A DNA stretch of 64,000 nucleotides from Commensalibacter communis (GCF_947179015.1 NZ_CAMXCM010000002.1:310001-374000), one strand, 5' to 3'. Positions 1-9,569 are shown, counted from the stretch's first letter. The notes: generated by a model from the sequence alone, not told the origin. Numbers and translations: made by a program.

Positions 1-48
1 CTGCATAGTCCAGAAGTTTTAAGAGATTTAGATAAAGATGATGAATAG
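1..48 (+). CDS. C-terminal end of an unidentified protein (partial)
   Basis: Frame 1 is open from the first base to a TAG at 46-48 and encodes a charged tail ending LRDLDKDDE. The gene begins outside the window and converges with the lipoprotein gene that ends at 50. An acidic, charged C-terminus next to a stop is typical of a real gene end. Fifteen residues are too few to identify it. Confidence 0.4.
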   Translation: MHSPEVLRDLDKDDE

Positions 49-49
49 A

Positions 50-649
50 TTAACGTAGCTGCTGAATAGTTGTATTAATATTATTTGTCAGCTGCGTTAA
101 CGCATTTTGTTCTAATTTCACAATATCATTATCGGTTTGTATTGACCCCTGAACAACGAAGCTCGATCTTTGTTTTTGTACAGGGGCTTTGTCGTTTTGT
201 GGAATGATTGACCATGAGGCCTCAAGGTTCAAAGTTCCAGTTTTATTTGCTTCTGCTTGTAGGTCAAATCGTCTGATATTAATCCTTACTTGATAGGCAG
301 GTGGACTGACCGGTGCCTCGTCTGTAATCCATAAATTAGGATTTTTGTCTGTTAGAAGATTTGTAATTAATCCTGTAGCACCCACAGACAAAATACTGCT
401 TAGTCGACCATTGACACTATGAGTTAACGCTGTGCCATTGCGTGTCGTAATATCAGTTGTATTAAGATAATCAGGGACAGTGACTCGCGCAATATAGATG
501 ATAGAGGCATTATTTGTAGGGGTAAATGTTTGCGCTGATTTTGGTGCGGGGTTGCCTTCCGTTAATGTATAATATTGTAGAGAAGGCGCAGCGCATCCCG
601 CAAAGAAAGCGAGAGCACTGAGAGAACAATAGGTAATTATCTTATTCAT
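50..649 (-). CDS. PqiC/ABC-auxiliary-type outer-membrane lipoprotein of an MCE transporter
   Basis: A 199-aa lipoprotein. An N-terminal signal peptide ends in a lipobox (FAGC) with the lipidated cysteine at residue 19. The rest looks like the ABC_trans_aux/PqiC family, which sits on the inner face of the outer membrane and partners MCE-domain proteins in lipid transport between membranes. It is the last gene of a four-gene minus-strand operon. Its ATG overlaps the stop of the MlaD-like gene by 4 bp (646-649), so translation is probably coupled. The family is assigned from the lipoprotein architecture and operon position; the substrate (phospholipid is usual) is inferred. Confidence 0.8.
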   Translation of the reverse strand: MNKIITYCSLSALAFFAGCAAPSLQYYTLTEGNPAPKSAQTFTPTNNASIIYIARVTVPDYLNTTDITTRNGTALTHSVNGRLSSILSVGATGLITNLLTDKNPNLWITDEAPVSPPAYQVRINIRRFDLQAEANKTGTLNLEASWSIIPQNDKAPVQKQRSSFVVQGSIQTDNDIVKLEQNALTQLTNNINTTIQQLR

Positions 650-1596
650 TGGCGACGACCTGTCAGTAAGATTTTAGGATTGCGTTCGATTTGAGTTGAA
701 AAACCTCGTAGAGATGTAGCCGCATCAGCAAGGTTTTGCAGAATAATTTCGAGGTTATTCCGTGTTGTTGAACGTACAGAAGTCATAGATTTGATATTTT
801 GTAAAACATCAGTTGCTGCGGTAAGAGTTTTATTGGTAGAGGTTAACACCTGATGGATCTCGGCACCTTTACTTTTGATTTGTTGGTCTCCATCAATCAG
901 CAATCTATTTAAATTTGTAAATAAATTATCCAGCTTTTGATCAACATTTGAAATGAGTTTATTACTGCTTTCAGATGTTCTTGTAACATTTTCAAGCAAA
1001 GTTGGAACTTGTTCATTTAATGTGTCAGCAAGTTGTCCAACCTTAAGAATAGTCTCATTCAAATCTTTGGACAGTTTTTCTAATTGCAAATTCATTAATT
1101 CTGATTTGATTTGTTGAATAGTCGATGGGTGGGATGGAATTTCAATTAATCCATTAATGAACTGAGGATGAAAAGTAGGTTTATCATTCGGATAAAAATC
1201 CAAAAATATATTTGAAGATCCTGTTACGAAACTTTCGGTACTAATTTCGGCACGTAACCCGTTTGCGATCATCGTATCCATAAAATCTTTATAATTTTTA
1301 TAATGTGCATCAAGACGTATTTTTTTTGGGTCGATACTCACGACAACAGGGATATAAGCTTTGTGATCTTTTGGATCAAATTGTAACGTAATAGAATTAA
1401 CCGTTCCGACTTGAACCCCTCTAAAATTAACTGGCGCGCCAATTGATAAACCGGTTACAGAACCGGGAAATACAACAATTGCCTGTCTTTTAGAGGAAAA
1501 TAGGTTGAAATTTCCAAAAAGGATAATAGCCGCCAATGCAAGGATGATCCCTCCTAGAACAAATGCTCCAATAGATGTTTGTTTAGTGATTGTCAT
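646..1596 (-). CDS. mlaD: MlaD family protein (MCE domain)
   Basis: A 316-aa protein with one N-terminal membrane anchor (about residues 8-30) and a single MCE domain (about 38-120, containing the typical GLSIGAPVNFRGVQVG stretch). A long polar region predicted to be helical or coiled coil follows (about 160-300). MCE proteins form hexameric rings in the periplasm that carry lipids between inner and outer membrane. This one is longer than E. coli MlaD because of the C-terminal helix, as in many alphaproteobacterial homologues. It lies 14 bp after the ATPase gene and overlaps the lipoprotein gene by 4 bp. Confidence 0.9.
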   Translation of the reverse strand: MTITKQTSIGAFVLGGIILALAAIILFGNFNLFSSKRQAIVVFPGSVTGLSIGAPVNFRGVQVGTVNSITLQFDPKDHKAYIPVVVSIDPKKIRLDAHYKNYKDFMDTMIANGLRAEISTESFVTGSSNIFLDFYPNDKPTFHPQFINGLIEIPSHPSTIQQIKSELMNLQLEKLSKDLNETILKVGQLADTLNEQVPTLLENVTRTSESSNKLISNVDQKLDNLFTNLNRLLIDGDQQIKSKGAEIHQVLTSTNKTLTAATDVLQNIKSMTSVRSTTRNNLEIILQNLADAATSLRGFSTQIERNPKILLTGRRQ

Positions 1597-1610
1597 AATG
1601 GATAGTCTTT

Positions 1611-2387
1611 CTATTTCGGATTTTGAACGGTTTGGCGATGCATGAAGTCATTGACTAATGCGCAAGGTGGATTATCTCGTAACGCTCTGGGAGAGCCATG
1701 AGCAATCGGTCTTTTTGTTTCTGCATCAAGGAATATTCCATCGTCTGCAATGGTGAAAAGACTAGGCAATTCATGACTGACAATAATGATTGTCGTTCCC
1801 AATCCATCGCGCAGATTTAAAATCAAATCATCCAACCGTTTTGAAGTAATAGGGTCTAGTCCAGCAGAAGGCTCGTCAAAAAACAATATTTCTGGATCCA
1901 ACGCCAGTGCTCTGGCTAAACCACACCGTTTTTTCATCCCTCCACTAAGCTCGGAAGGATATAAATTAATGGCGTGGCTCATTCCTACAAGACCCAGTTT
2001 CATTTCGACCAAGCGTTGTATCATAGACGCAGAGAGATTTGTAAATAGTTGTAATGGCAGAGCGATATTTTCACCGACGGTCATTGAGCTCCATAAAGCA
2101 GCACTTTGGAATAGAACCCCAAAATTACGGGCAATTTCAACACGATGATTTTTGTTTGCTTTCCAGTAATTTTCGCCTTTGACTAAAAAATCACCGTTTT
2201 GAGGCGGTAACAGACCGATCATGGATTTTAAGAGTGTACTTTTACCACACCCGCTACCACCCATTAATGCGAATATGCTGCCCTTTTTTACGGTGAAATT
2301 AATATCTTGTTGAATAATGCGTTCACCATAGCCAACGGTTAAATTTTCAATGGATAATAAGGTATTTTGAGGAGATGTCACATTCAT
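1611..2387 (-). CDS. mlaF: MlaF-type ABC transporter ATP-binding protein
   Basis: A 258-aa ATPase with Walker A GGSGCGKST (residues 43-51), ABC signature LSGGM (147-151) and Walker B ILFFDE (167-172), followed by the D-loop SAGLDP. It would energise the MlaE permease at the cytoplasmic face and drive lipid movement through the MCE ring. The start lies 2 bp beyond the permease stop, so the two are tightly cotranscribed. The MlaF assignment rests on the surrounding MlaE and MlaD genes as well as the motifs. Confidence 0.92.
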   Translation of the reverse strand: MNVTSPQNTLLSIENLTVGYGERIIQQDINFTVKKGSIFALMGGSGCGKSTLLKSMIGLLPPQNGDFLVKGENYWKANKNHRVEIARNFGVLFQSAALWSSMTVGENIALPLQLFTNLSASMIQRLVEMKLGLVGMSHAINLYPSELSGGMKKRCGLARALALDPEILFFDEPSAGLDPITSKRLDDLILNLRDGLGTTIIIVSHELPSLFTIADDGIFLDAETKRPIAHGSPRALRDNPPCALVNDFMHRQTVQNPK

Positions 2388-2389
2388 GA

Positions 2390-3541
2390 TTATATACCAA
2401 TAATGTCGGCCAGAACTGCAAAAACAGCATCCAAAGCAATTACCCCAACAATACCCGCCACAACGGCTTTCGTTGCAGCAACACCAACATCCGCGGCACT
2501 GCGTCCAGATTTCATTCCGATGTAACAGCTGCTGACCCCGATGAACATTGCAAAAGCGACGGTTTTCGTTCCTCCAAAGATAAATTGATTAAAAGGAACG
2601 GCTCCAAATGTTTGGTATAAAAAGCCAATGACAGAGACTTTTAACATTAAAATAGAAACGATTAACCCGCCGAAAATGCTCATCAAACATGCATATAAAT
2701 ACATGATTGGCATTGTGATGACCAATGATAACATAGAAGGCAAAATCAAATATTCTGTCACGGGAATACCGAATACTTTTAACGCATCGATTTCTTCATT
2801 CCCTTGCATGGTTGCAATACGAGCAGCGTAAGCACCACCTGTGCGGCCCGAAATGACAATAGCTGTCATCACGGCGGCCAGTTCTCTGACTGTGGCAATC
2901 CCTACAAGGTTTGCTACATATGCATCAGCTGAAAATTTACGCAATTGGACTGCACCCACAAAGGCGAGAATGGAACCCATGAGGAAGTTAACGACGCTGA
3001 TAATAATCAAAGCAGAAGGACCAGCAGCTCTAATATCTCTAAGCAAATCGTTAAGGCGCATATAAGAGCGCCCCATTAAGAATTTAAAAACACCCTTTAA
3101 AGCGAAAATAAAAAGTTGAAACGTTACCCCTAGACTATTTAAAGAGTTAATTGTCCATTCCCCAAGATCGTATAAAGGGCGGAACTGATATTTAGGCGGT
3201 AAAGTTGGTTCAGGTTTTTTATCATTGAGAAGACCAACCAACTGTTGTGCAGCAACAGGCAAGTTGTCTTTATCAATAGAAATTCCGTTAATAGTTGCAA
3301 GATTTTTAACATCCCACAAAAAAACTACAAATCCACTATCCCATGATCCCAATCGATCTGTGTTGATGTGAACAGATATGTCTGTGGAGCAGTTCTTAAA
3401 AATATCCACTGGTAATTGTGGTATATTATTGTTTTTTGCCAGCCAATCCCCATTTAAAATAAGTATTGGTTTATTATTTTCGAACTTTAACGTCCATTCT
3501 GGTGGTTGAGGCGGCAAACTTGATTTTTTATTGACCTTCAA
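2390..3541 (-). CDS. mlaE: MlaE-type permease with fused N-terminal STAS domain
   Basis: A 383-aa protein. Residues about 15-110 form a STAS-like domain comparable to stand-alone MlaB. Residues about 130-383 form the MlaE/YrbE permease with five or six hydrophobic segments, including the conserved VRELAAVMTAIVISGRTG region. It is the first gene of the operon (mlaE-F-D-lipoprotein), and its promoter should lie in 3542-3763, which is shared with divergent truB. The fusion explains why no separate mlaB is present. No mlaC gene is seen here, and the PqiC-like lipoprotein may take the outer-membrane role. Confidence 0.92.
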   Translation of the reverse strand: MKVNKKSSLPPQPPEWTLKFENNKPILILNGDWLAKNNNIPQLPVDIFKNCSTDISVHINTDRLGSWDSGFVVFLWDVKNLATINGISIDKDNLPVAAQQLVGLLNDKKPEPTLPPKYQFRPLYDLGEWTINSLNSLGVTFQLFIFALKGVFKFLMGRSYMRLNDLLRDIRAAGPSALIIISVVNFLMGSILAFVGAVQLRKFSADAYVANLVGIATVRELAAVMTAIVISGRTGGAYAARIATMQGNEEIDALKVFGIPVTEYLILPSMLSLVITMPIMYLYACLMSIFGGLIVSILMLKVSVIGFLYQTFGAVPFNQFIFGGTKTVAFAMFIGVSSCYIGMKSGRSAADVGVAATKAVVAGIVGVIALDAVFAVLADIIGI

Positions 3542-3763
3542 GTGATAACCTTATCAATCTATAATCTCGTTATTAAATCTATGTTTATCATAGAATAAAC
3601 ACAATTTTGAATTACGTTCGTTCTGATTGGCCATTACCATATTATAAAATTCTTGCTTTGTATAGAATATATCGTTTTATTTTAACCCTTAGCGTGGTAA
3701 TGAATTAAAAGTGAAAATGCTCTTGATAATTGAATCAAGAGATTTAGGAGAGTTGTTGTATCT

Positions 3764-4684
3764 ATGCGCAATAGGCGTGGACAAATCGTTGATGGATGGC
3801 TTTTGATTGACAAGCCTTTGGAAAAAACATCAGCCTTTATCGTGAATAAAGTAAAATATGCTTTTGATGCGCGCAAAGTTGGGCATAGTGGTACTCTTGA
3901 TCCTTTGGCAACGGGGCTATTGCCTGTTGCTTTTGGTAAGGCAACAAAAACGATTCCTTATATATTAGACAAGAAAAAAGTCTATCATTTCACATTGACT
4001 TTTGGAGAGTCTCGGACAACGGATGATGCCGAAGGTGAAGTGCTTGAGCAGTCTGATGTCAGACCTAGCGATGACGAAATCAATCATGCACTCGAAGCAT
4101 TTCAAGGTGAGATTCTACAAGTTCCACCGATTTTTTCAGCGATTAAAGTCGATGGTAAACGTTCGTACGATTTGGCGCGTCAAGGTGAAGTGCCAGAGTT
4201 AAAAAAACGTCCAGCTCGGATTGATTCTTTTCGAATGATTGAGCGTCTGGATCGAGATCGTGCGAAATTCGAAGTTATTTCTGGAAAAGGCGTTTATATG
4301 CGTTCTTTAGCCAGGGATTTAGCGGTTGCATGCAAATCTGTCGGATATATTTCCGAGTTGCGCCGTTTAAAAGTTGGTCCTTTTGATGTAACAGATGCAT
4401 TTTTACTGGACAAAATTGTCGGAAACGACAACAAAGGAGAGGCTTCTTTGGATCTGATTCTGCCTGTCGAGACTGCGCTGGACGACATCCCGGCTCTAGC
4501 CTTAACATCAGATGAAGCCACAGAGCTCAGCTTTGGTCGTGTTCTTGAACGAGATCAAGTTGCAGATCGTGTTTCACAATATTTGGATATTCCTGACGGA
4601 GTTGTCCGTGTTGTGGATGGGAAGCGTTTTGTTGGATTATGCCGTTTGGATTCTGAATGGTTGCGTCCAATTCGTATATTTTAA
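3764..4684 (+). CDS. truB: tRNA pseudouridine(55) synthase TruB
   Basis: A 306-aa enzyme that isomerises U55 to pseudouridine in the T-loop of tRNAs. The N-terminal VDGWLLIDKP and the catalytic motif HSGTLDPLATGLL (Asp46) are intact, and the length is normal. The ATG at 3764 is preceded by a TTAGGAG ribosome-binding site. It is followed after 23 bp by rpsO, the usual truB-rpsO-pnp order. The rbfA gene that often precedes truB is not here: the mla operon lies divergently upstream. Confidence 0.97.
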   Translation: MRNRRGQIVDGWLLIDKPLEKTSAFIVNKVKYAFDARKVGHSGTLDPLATGLLPVAFGKATKTIPYILDKKKVYHFTLTFGESRTTDDAEGEVLEQSDVRPSDDEINHALEAFQGEILQVPPIFSAIKVDGKRSYDLARQGEVPELKKRPARIDSFRMIERLDRDRAKFEVISGKGVYMRSLARDLAVACKSVGYISELRRLKVGPFDVTDAFLLDKIVGNDNKGEASLDLILPVETALDDIPALALTSDEATELSFGRVLERDQVADRVSQYLDIPDGVVRVVDGKRFVGLCRLDSEWLRPIRIF

Positions 4685-4707
4685 TTTTTTAGAAAAAGGA
4701 TAACACG

Positions 4708-4977
4708 ATGTCGATTACAGCAGTGCGTCGTACAGAGTTAATGAAAGAATATCAAACCAAAGAGAACGATACAGGTTCTCCAGAGGTTCAAGTCGCTTTA
4801 TTAACAGAAAGAATTGTTAACTTAACTGAACATATGAAAGAACATGCAAAAGACTTTCATTCACGTCGCGGTTTGTTAAAATTAGTTGGACAACGCCGTC
4901 GTTTATTAAGCTATTTGCGTAATAAGGACCAAGGCCGTTATGAAAACCTAATTAAACGTCTAGGCTTACGTCGTTAG
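4708..4977 (+). CDS. rpsO: 30S ribosomal protein S15
   Basis: An 89-aa protein with the conserved S15 features, including [15 protein letters not shown], the HxxDxHSRRGL-like region ([15 protein letters not shown]) and the YLRNKD helix end. It binds the 16S rRNA central domain in the small subunit. An AGAAAAAGGA ribosome-binding site lies just upstream. A strong hairpin terminator starts 9 bp after the stop, so pnp at 5223 is probably read mainly from its own promoter or by partial read-through. Confidence 0.98.
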   Translation: MSITAVRRTELMKEYQTKENDTGSPEVQVALLTERIVNLTEHMKEHAKDFHSRRGLLKLVGQRRRLLSYLRNKDQGRYENLIKRLGLRR

Positions 4978-4985
4978 TAATTATT

Positions 4986-5023
4986 AGAGGTTGGCTTTCG
5001 AAATGAAACCAACCTCTATTTTT
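4986..5023 (+). terminator. Rho-independent terminator after rpsO
   Basis: A 9-bp perfect stem AGAGGTTGG (4986-4994) / CCAACCTCT (5009-5017) can be extended inward by TTTC/GAAA around a bulged C. It is followed by ATTTTT. It sits directly behind rpsO. Confidence 0.85.
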
Positions 5024-5077
5024 AAAAATTGTAAAAATCAAAGATAGATAAAAAGGAAAAAGTTTAAGATCCCGTTT

Positions 5078-5149
5078 ACAGCGTTTCAGGCCACATGGTG
5101 CGATTAACGATAATAGTAAAACAAAGTTCCATGCCGTCCGAGACGCTGT
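5078..5149 (+). promoter_or_regulatory. Long stem-loop in the pnp leader, candidate RNase III autoregulation site
   Basis: ACAGCGTTTC (5078-5087) pairs with GAGACGCTGT (5140-5149) over 10 bp with one G-U. Inside this, CATGG (5094-5098) pairs with CCATG (5129-5133), with a further short paired block and a small internal loop between. The apical loop is about 30 nt. It lies 73 bp before the pnp start. In E. coli the pnp leader carries a long hairpin that is cut by RNase III and then used for PNPase autoregulation. The same role here is inference from position and shape. Confidence 0.5.
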
Positions 5150-5222
5150 CATTTGCAGTTTTATGGTGTAAGAGTGATTTGAATTTTTTCCTATGGCTTA
5201 TCTTAAAAATAGGACATAATTA

Positions 5223-7391
5223 ATGTTTAAATATTATCGTAAAGAAATTGAATGGGGCGGTCGTCCTCTTATTCTCGAAACAGGGAAAATTGCTCGCCAA
5301 GCTGATGGTGCAGTTGTTATCACTTATGGTGGAACGGTTGTTTTATGTACCGCCGTCGGGGATAAAAAAGTAAAACCAGGTCAAGATTTCTTTCCATTGA
5401 CCGTGCATTACCAAGAAAAAGCGTTTGCTGTAGGTAAAATTCCTGGTGGGTTCTTTAAACGCGAAGGTCGTGCGTCAGAAGCAGAAACATTAAACTCACG
5501 TTTAATTGATCGTCCAATCCGTCCATTGTTCCCAGAAAATTTTACGAATGAAGTGCAAGTTATTGCAACTGTTCTAAGCCATGATCTGGAGAACGATCCA
5601 GCTATTGTTGCATTAATTGGGTGTTCAGCAGCATTAACATTGTCTGGCATCCCGTTTCTTGGTCCAATCGCGGGATGTCGCGTAGGTTATAAGGATGGAG
5701 AATATATTTTGAATCCAACGCTATCAGAAGTTAAAGATAGTGAGTTGGATCTAGTTGTTGCTGGAACAACCGAGGGCGTTTTGATGGTCGAATCAGAAGC
5801 CAAAGAATTAACCGAAGAGGTGATGTTGGGTGCGGTTAATTTCGGTCACCAAGCAGGACAGGTTGTTATTGATGCAATTATTGCCTTGGCAGAACACGCA
5901 GCGCGCCAACCTTGGGATTTAATTGAGCCTTCAGCTGAAGAGAAAAAATTAAAAACTCGTATTGATAAAGTGGGTCGCAAATTATTAGCCGAAGCTTATA
6001 AAGAAAAAGAAAAGCAAAAACGTTATGCTGCTCTTGGTGAAGCACGTGCTAAAATTCTAGAAAAAATTACTGAAGAAGAGTTAGATGCAGAAAAAGCACC
6101 TTCTTTGATTGATTCTCTTGAAGCTGATATTGTTCGTACGTCTGTTTTAAAAACTGGTACCCGTATTGACGGTCGTGATTTGACAACCGTTCGTCCAATT
6201 ATTGGTGAAGTTGGTATTTTGCCAGCCACACATGGTTCAGCATTGTTTACCCGTGGTGAAACACAGGCATTAGTGGTTACAACACTTGGAACTGCACAAG
6301 ACGAACAAATTGTTGATGCATTAGAGGGCGAACATCGTTCTAACTTTATGTTGCATTATAATTTCCCTCCATATTCTGTTGGAGAGTGTGGTCGCTTGGG
6401 TGCGCCTGGTCGTCGTGAGATTGGTCATGGTAAGTTAGCATGGCGTGCGATTCATCCTTTGTTACCAAGCAAAGAACAATTCCCATATACGATGCGCGTT
6501 GTTTCTGAAATCACAGAAAGTAACGGTTCATCTTCTATGGCGACGGTTTGTGGTACTTCATTGTCTTTGATGGATGCTGGTGTTCCTATGGAACGCCCTG
6601 TTGCAGGGATTGCAATGGGCTTAATTAAAGAAGATAAAGGCGTTGCGGTTTTAACCGATATCCTTGGCGATGAAGATCATCTTGGGGATATGGATTTCAA
6701 AGTTGCAGGAACAGAGCAAGGAATCACAGCCCTTCAAATGGATATTAAAATTACTTCTATCACGCCTGAAATTATGAAACAGGCTTTGGCTCAAGCCAAA
6801 GATGGTCGTATGCATATCCTTGGTGAAATGGCGAAAGCATTAACAGAAAGCCGTTCTGAAATTTCAGAAAATGCACCTCATGTAATTATTATGAATATTC
6901 CAAAAGAAAAAATCAGAGATTTGATTGGTGCTGGTGGAAAAACGATCCGTGAAATCGTTGAATATGCTGGGTGTAAAATTGATATTGATGATGATGGCAC
7001 CGTAAAAATTGCGGTTACTTCAAGTGAGCAAGAACAAAAAGCCAGAGAACGTATCGAAGCGATTGTTGTTGAGCCAGAAGTAGGTCGCATTTATTCTGGT
7101 AAAGTGGTAAAAGTCGCTGATTTTGGTGCATTCGTAAACTTTATGGGTGCTCGTGATGGTTTGGTTCATATTTCAGAACTTGCTGAAGGACGTGTTGCAC
7201 GCACAGGTGATGTTGTGAAAGTTGATGATATTGTCAAAGTCAAAGTCGTTGGTTTTGACGATCGTGGTAAAATCAAATTATCTATGCGTGAAGTAGATCA
7301 GGAAACGGGGGCTGATATCAGTGAAACGCTTCCTCCACGTGCACCTTCTCCAAGTCGCAGCAGAACTGATCGCCCACAAAGAAGATCATAA
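5223..7391 (+). CDS. pnp: Polynucleotide phosphorylase
   Basis: A 722-aa PNPase that degrades RNA 3'-to-5' by phosphorolysis and is part of the RNA degradosome in many bacteria. Domain order is RNase PH-like 1 (about 10-145), helical linker (about 240-310), RNase PH-like 2 (about 315-550), KH (about 556-615, GXXG as [10 protein letters not shown]) and S1 (about 623-692). A basic, proline-rich tail follows. The ATG at 5223 starts the canonical [16 protein letters not shown]-type N-terminus. The upstream leader carries a long hairpin suggestive of autoregulation. Confidence 0.98.
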   Translation: MFKYYRKEIEWGGRPLILETGKIARQADGAVVITYGGTVVLCTAVGDKKVKPGQDFFPLTVHYQEKAFAVGKIPGGFFKREGRASEAETLNSRLIDRPIRPLFPENFTNEVQVIATVLSHDLENDPAIVALIGCSAALTLSGIPFLGPIAGCRVGYKDGEYILNPTLSEVKDSELDLVVAGTTEGVLMVESEAKELTEEVMLGAVNFGHQAGQVVIDAIIALAEHAARQPWDLIEPSAEEKKLKTRIDKVGRKLLAEAYKEKEKQKRYAALGEARAKILEKITEEELDAEKAPSLIDSLEADIVRTSVLKTGTRIDGRDLTTVRPIIGEVGILPATHGSALFTRGETQALVVTTLGTAQDEQIVDALEGEHRSNFMLHYNFPPYSVGECGRLGAPGRREIGHGKLAWRAIHPLLPSKEQFPYTMRVVSEITESNGSSSMATVCGTSLSLMDAGVPMERPVAGIAMGLIKEDKGVAVLTDILGDEDHLGDMDFKVAGTEQGITALQMDIKITSITPEIMKQALAQAKDGRMHILGEMAKALTESRSEISENAPHVIIMNIPKEKIRDLIGAGGKTIREIVEYAGCKIDIDDDGTVKIAVTSSEQEQKARERIEAIVVEPEVGRIYSGKVVKVADFGAFVNFMGARDGLVHISELAEGRVARTGDVVKVDDIVKVKVVGFDDRGKIKLSMREVDQETGADISETLPPRAPSPSRSRTDRPQRRS

Positions 7392-7519
7392 AATCTAGTT
7401 ATTTCGGTGGAAGAAGGAGAAAAGTTTTTTCTTTTTTCACTGGAAAAAAATAATAATATGAGTAAAAGACTTTATTTAAGTGTTTGTTTTCGATAATTGT
7501 ATGTTGAGCTGGAGTAGTA

Positions 7520-8938
7520 ATGAAGGCAGTTAATCCAATCCTTATGGGCGGTAAAGAAATTTTGCCACTGATTGAAGGGGGCAAAGGGGTTGCAGTATCT
7601 ACAGGGGTTTCTGCTGGATATTGGTCTGCTGCTGGTGGTGTTGGTACTATTTCAGTTGTAAATGCAGATAGCTATGATGATAAGGGGAATATAATCCCTC
7701 AAATTTATCACGCTAAAACGCGCCGTGAACGCCATGAAGAACTGATTAAATACGCAATTTCTGGCGGGATTAATCAAGCAAGAATTGCGCGAGAAATTGC
7801 TGGCCCTAATGCGCCTATCCATGCAAACGTCATGTGGGAGATGGGTGGATGTGAAACGGTTATTTCCGCAGTATTGGAGCAAGCTAAAGGAACAATAACC
7901 GGCGTAACTTGTGGTGCAGGAATGCCGTTTAGATTGTCTGAACTTGCCTCTAAAAATGGTGTATACTATTATCCAATTATTTCTTCTGGACGTGCGTTTA
8001 ATGCGTTGTGGCGTCGTGCCTACAAAAAACATCCTGAATGGTTAGGTGGTGTTGTTTACGAAGATCCTTGGCGTGCGGGTGGTCATAATGGATTGTCCAA
8101 TAGTGAAAACCCATTAGAGCCACAAGATCCGTTCCCTCGGGTGTTAGAGCTTCGCAAGGTAATGCGCCAATATGGGTTGGATAACATCCCGATTATCATG
8201 GCAGGCAGTGTTTGGTGGTTATCTGAGTGGGAGGATTGGCTCGATAATTCTGATTTAGGACCGATTGCATTTCAATTTGGAACTCGTCCTTTATTGACCA
8301 AGGAAAGCCCGATTCCACAAGCTTGGAAAGATCGGTTGAGAACGCTGAAGGAAGGAGATATCTATCTTAATCAGTTTTCACCTACTGGTTTTTATTCTTC
8401 TGCGGTAAAAAACAGCTTTTTGCTAGATTTAAAAGCACGTTCAGAGCGTCAGGTCACGTTTGCAAAAGAACCTGAGGGCGACATGACCGTGCCATATGAA
8501 TATGGTGCAAGAGGGCGCGTTATTTACGTCACTTCTCAAGATCGCGAACAAATTGCTGGGTGGGAGCAACAAGGGTTTACTCAAATGATGTTAACCCCTG
8601 ATAATACTTATGTATTTGTCACACCTGAACAGGCAAAATCGATCTTAAAAGATCAAGCGGATTGTATGGGTTGTTTATCTATGTGCCGTTTTTCCAATTG
8701 GTCACAACATGGTCCAGAATACACAACGGGGAACCGTCCTGATCCTCGATCATTTTGTATTCAAAGAACATTGCAAGATATCGCACATGCTTCTGGTGAA
8801 CATGCCCAAGAGGTTGTTGACCATAATTTGATGTTTAGTGGTACTCAAGGATGGCGTTTTAATGCTGATCCATTTTATGCCAATGGGTTTACCCCAACGG
8901 TCAAAGAGTTGGTTGATCGTATTTTAACGGGATATTAA
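7520..8938 (+). CDS. Nitronate monooxygenase / 2-nitropropane dioxygenase-family flavoprotein
   Basis: A 472-aa TIM-barrel flavoenzyme of the NMO/enoyl-reductase-like superfamily. Visible features are the N-terminal NPILMGGKEILPLIEGGKGV, a GVTCGAGMPF segment, and a glycine-rich phosphate-binding part (IPIIMAGSVWW, FGTRPL). It would bind FMN and oxidise a nitronate or a similar substrate, but the true substrate is unknown. It is about 100 residues longer than classic bacterial NMO. The extra C-terminal part carries cysteines at 382, 385, 389 and 413 (CMGCLSMC plus a later Cys), which could ligate a metal or Fe-S cluster. It is monocistronic with its own terminator. Confidence 0.85.
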   Translation: MKAVNPILMGGKEILPLIEGGKGVAVSTGVSAGYWSAAGGVGTISVVNADSYDDKGNIIPQIYHAKTRRERHEELIKYAISGGINQARIAREIAGPNAPIHANVMWEMGGCETVISAVLEQAKGTITGVTCGAGMPFRLSELASKNGVYYYPIISSGRAFNALWRRAYKKHPEWLGGVVYEDPWRAGGHNGLSNSENPLEPQDPFPRVLELRKVMRQYGLDNIPIIMAGSVWWLSEWEDWLDNSDLGPIAFQFGTRPLLTKESPIPQAWKDRLRTLKEGDIYLNQFSPTGFYSSAVKNSFLLDLKARSERQVTFAKEPEGDMTVPYEYGARGRVIYVTSQDREQIAGWEQQGFTQMMLTPDNTYVFVTPEQAKSILKDQADCMGCLSMCRFSNWSQHGPEYTTGNRPDPRSFCIQRTLQDIAHASGEHAQEVVDHNLMFSGTQGWRFNADPFYANGFTPTVKELVDRILTGY

Positions 8939-8945
8939 TTTTTTC

Positions 8946-8979
8946 AAAAAACCCTCTAATAAGTTAGAGGGTTTTTTTA
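8946..8979 (+). terminator. Rho-independent terminator after the nitronate monooxygenase gene
   Basis: A perfect 14-bp stem AAAAAACCCTCTAA (8946-8959) / TTAGAGGGTTTTTT (8964-8977) has a 4-nt loop. It has a T-run on the plus strand and an A-run upstream, so it could act in both directions. Confidence 0.9.
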
Positions 8980-9019
8980 TTGTTTGATAGCATGAATATC
9001 TATTAATTACTAAAGTAGA

Positions 9020-9376
9020 ATGAAATTTATTACGGATAGCCCTTTTATATTACAGTCAATATTTAAGTGGAATGGATCATTTAATAGTAAAAGCCGAATT
9101 TTAGTAAATGGGCGATGCACGAGATATAAAGTTGACGGAAAAATTTTATACAAATGCGTTCAAATTCATTCTGATTATGTGTTATTTGTAACTGATGAAG
9201 AACTATCGATATATGTGGCGAACATTTATCTATTAGATATGAATGGAAGAGTAATAGATAAAGCTAAGATCTATGCTGCATATTTAGAAGACGATTTAAG
9301 TGCTTTCTTTAATTTGATCGAGGACGATACATATTCTGGTGAACTAACCGACTTTAGGTGTTTATGCCGAATATAA
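9020..9376 (+). CDS. Hypothetical protein, 118 aa
   Basis: I do not recognise this protein. It is soluble, with no signal peptide or membrane segment, and mixed alpha/beta in appearance. It ends with a cysteine-containing tail (RCLCRI). The ATG at 9020 has only a weak ribosome-binding site (GTAGA). It stands alone between the terminator at 8946-8979 and convergent purD. Its codon use is as AT-rich as the neighbours. The reading frame is long enough to be real, but that is the main support. Confidence 0.45.
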   Translation: MKFITDSPFILQSIFKWNGSFNSKSRILVNGRCTRYKVDGKILYKCVQIHSDYVLFVTDEELSIYVANIYLLDMNGRVIDKAKIYAAYLEDDLSAFFNLIEDDTYSGELTDFRCLCRI

Positions 9377-9569
9377 TGACTTTTGAATTTCTTAAGAATA
9401 TCTGGAAATTAGAGGTCTTGTACAAACCTTGTTGCTATTGATATTCAGAAATAGGTGATCGGTCTTGTGGTCGGTTATTGGGCCAACCCGCAGAATTGAG
9501 AACATATTTAAAATTTGCTATTATTCATAGACAATCTATCAACTTAGGTTTTTACAATCAGCAGCTATA
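9377..9569. other. Intergenic region with a short unidentified open segment
   Basis: No convincing gene. One plus-strand frame is open from 9442 to a TAA at 9568-9570 (42 codons) with no ATG. It has a protein-like composition (contains GRLLGQPAELRTYLKF). It may be the tail of a decayed gene, but I cannot assign a family. Confidence 0.25.

Noticed and set aside
7400-7450. Purine-rich/pyrimidine-rich hairpin after pnp as a terminator
   Set aside because: Pairing needs G-U pairs around a 14-nt loop and no T-run follows; not distinctive in this composition.
7652-8032. A 126-residue minus-strand frame inside the nitronate monooxygenase gene
   Set aside because: Shadow frame with no family features.
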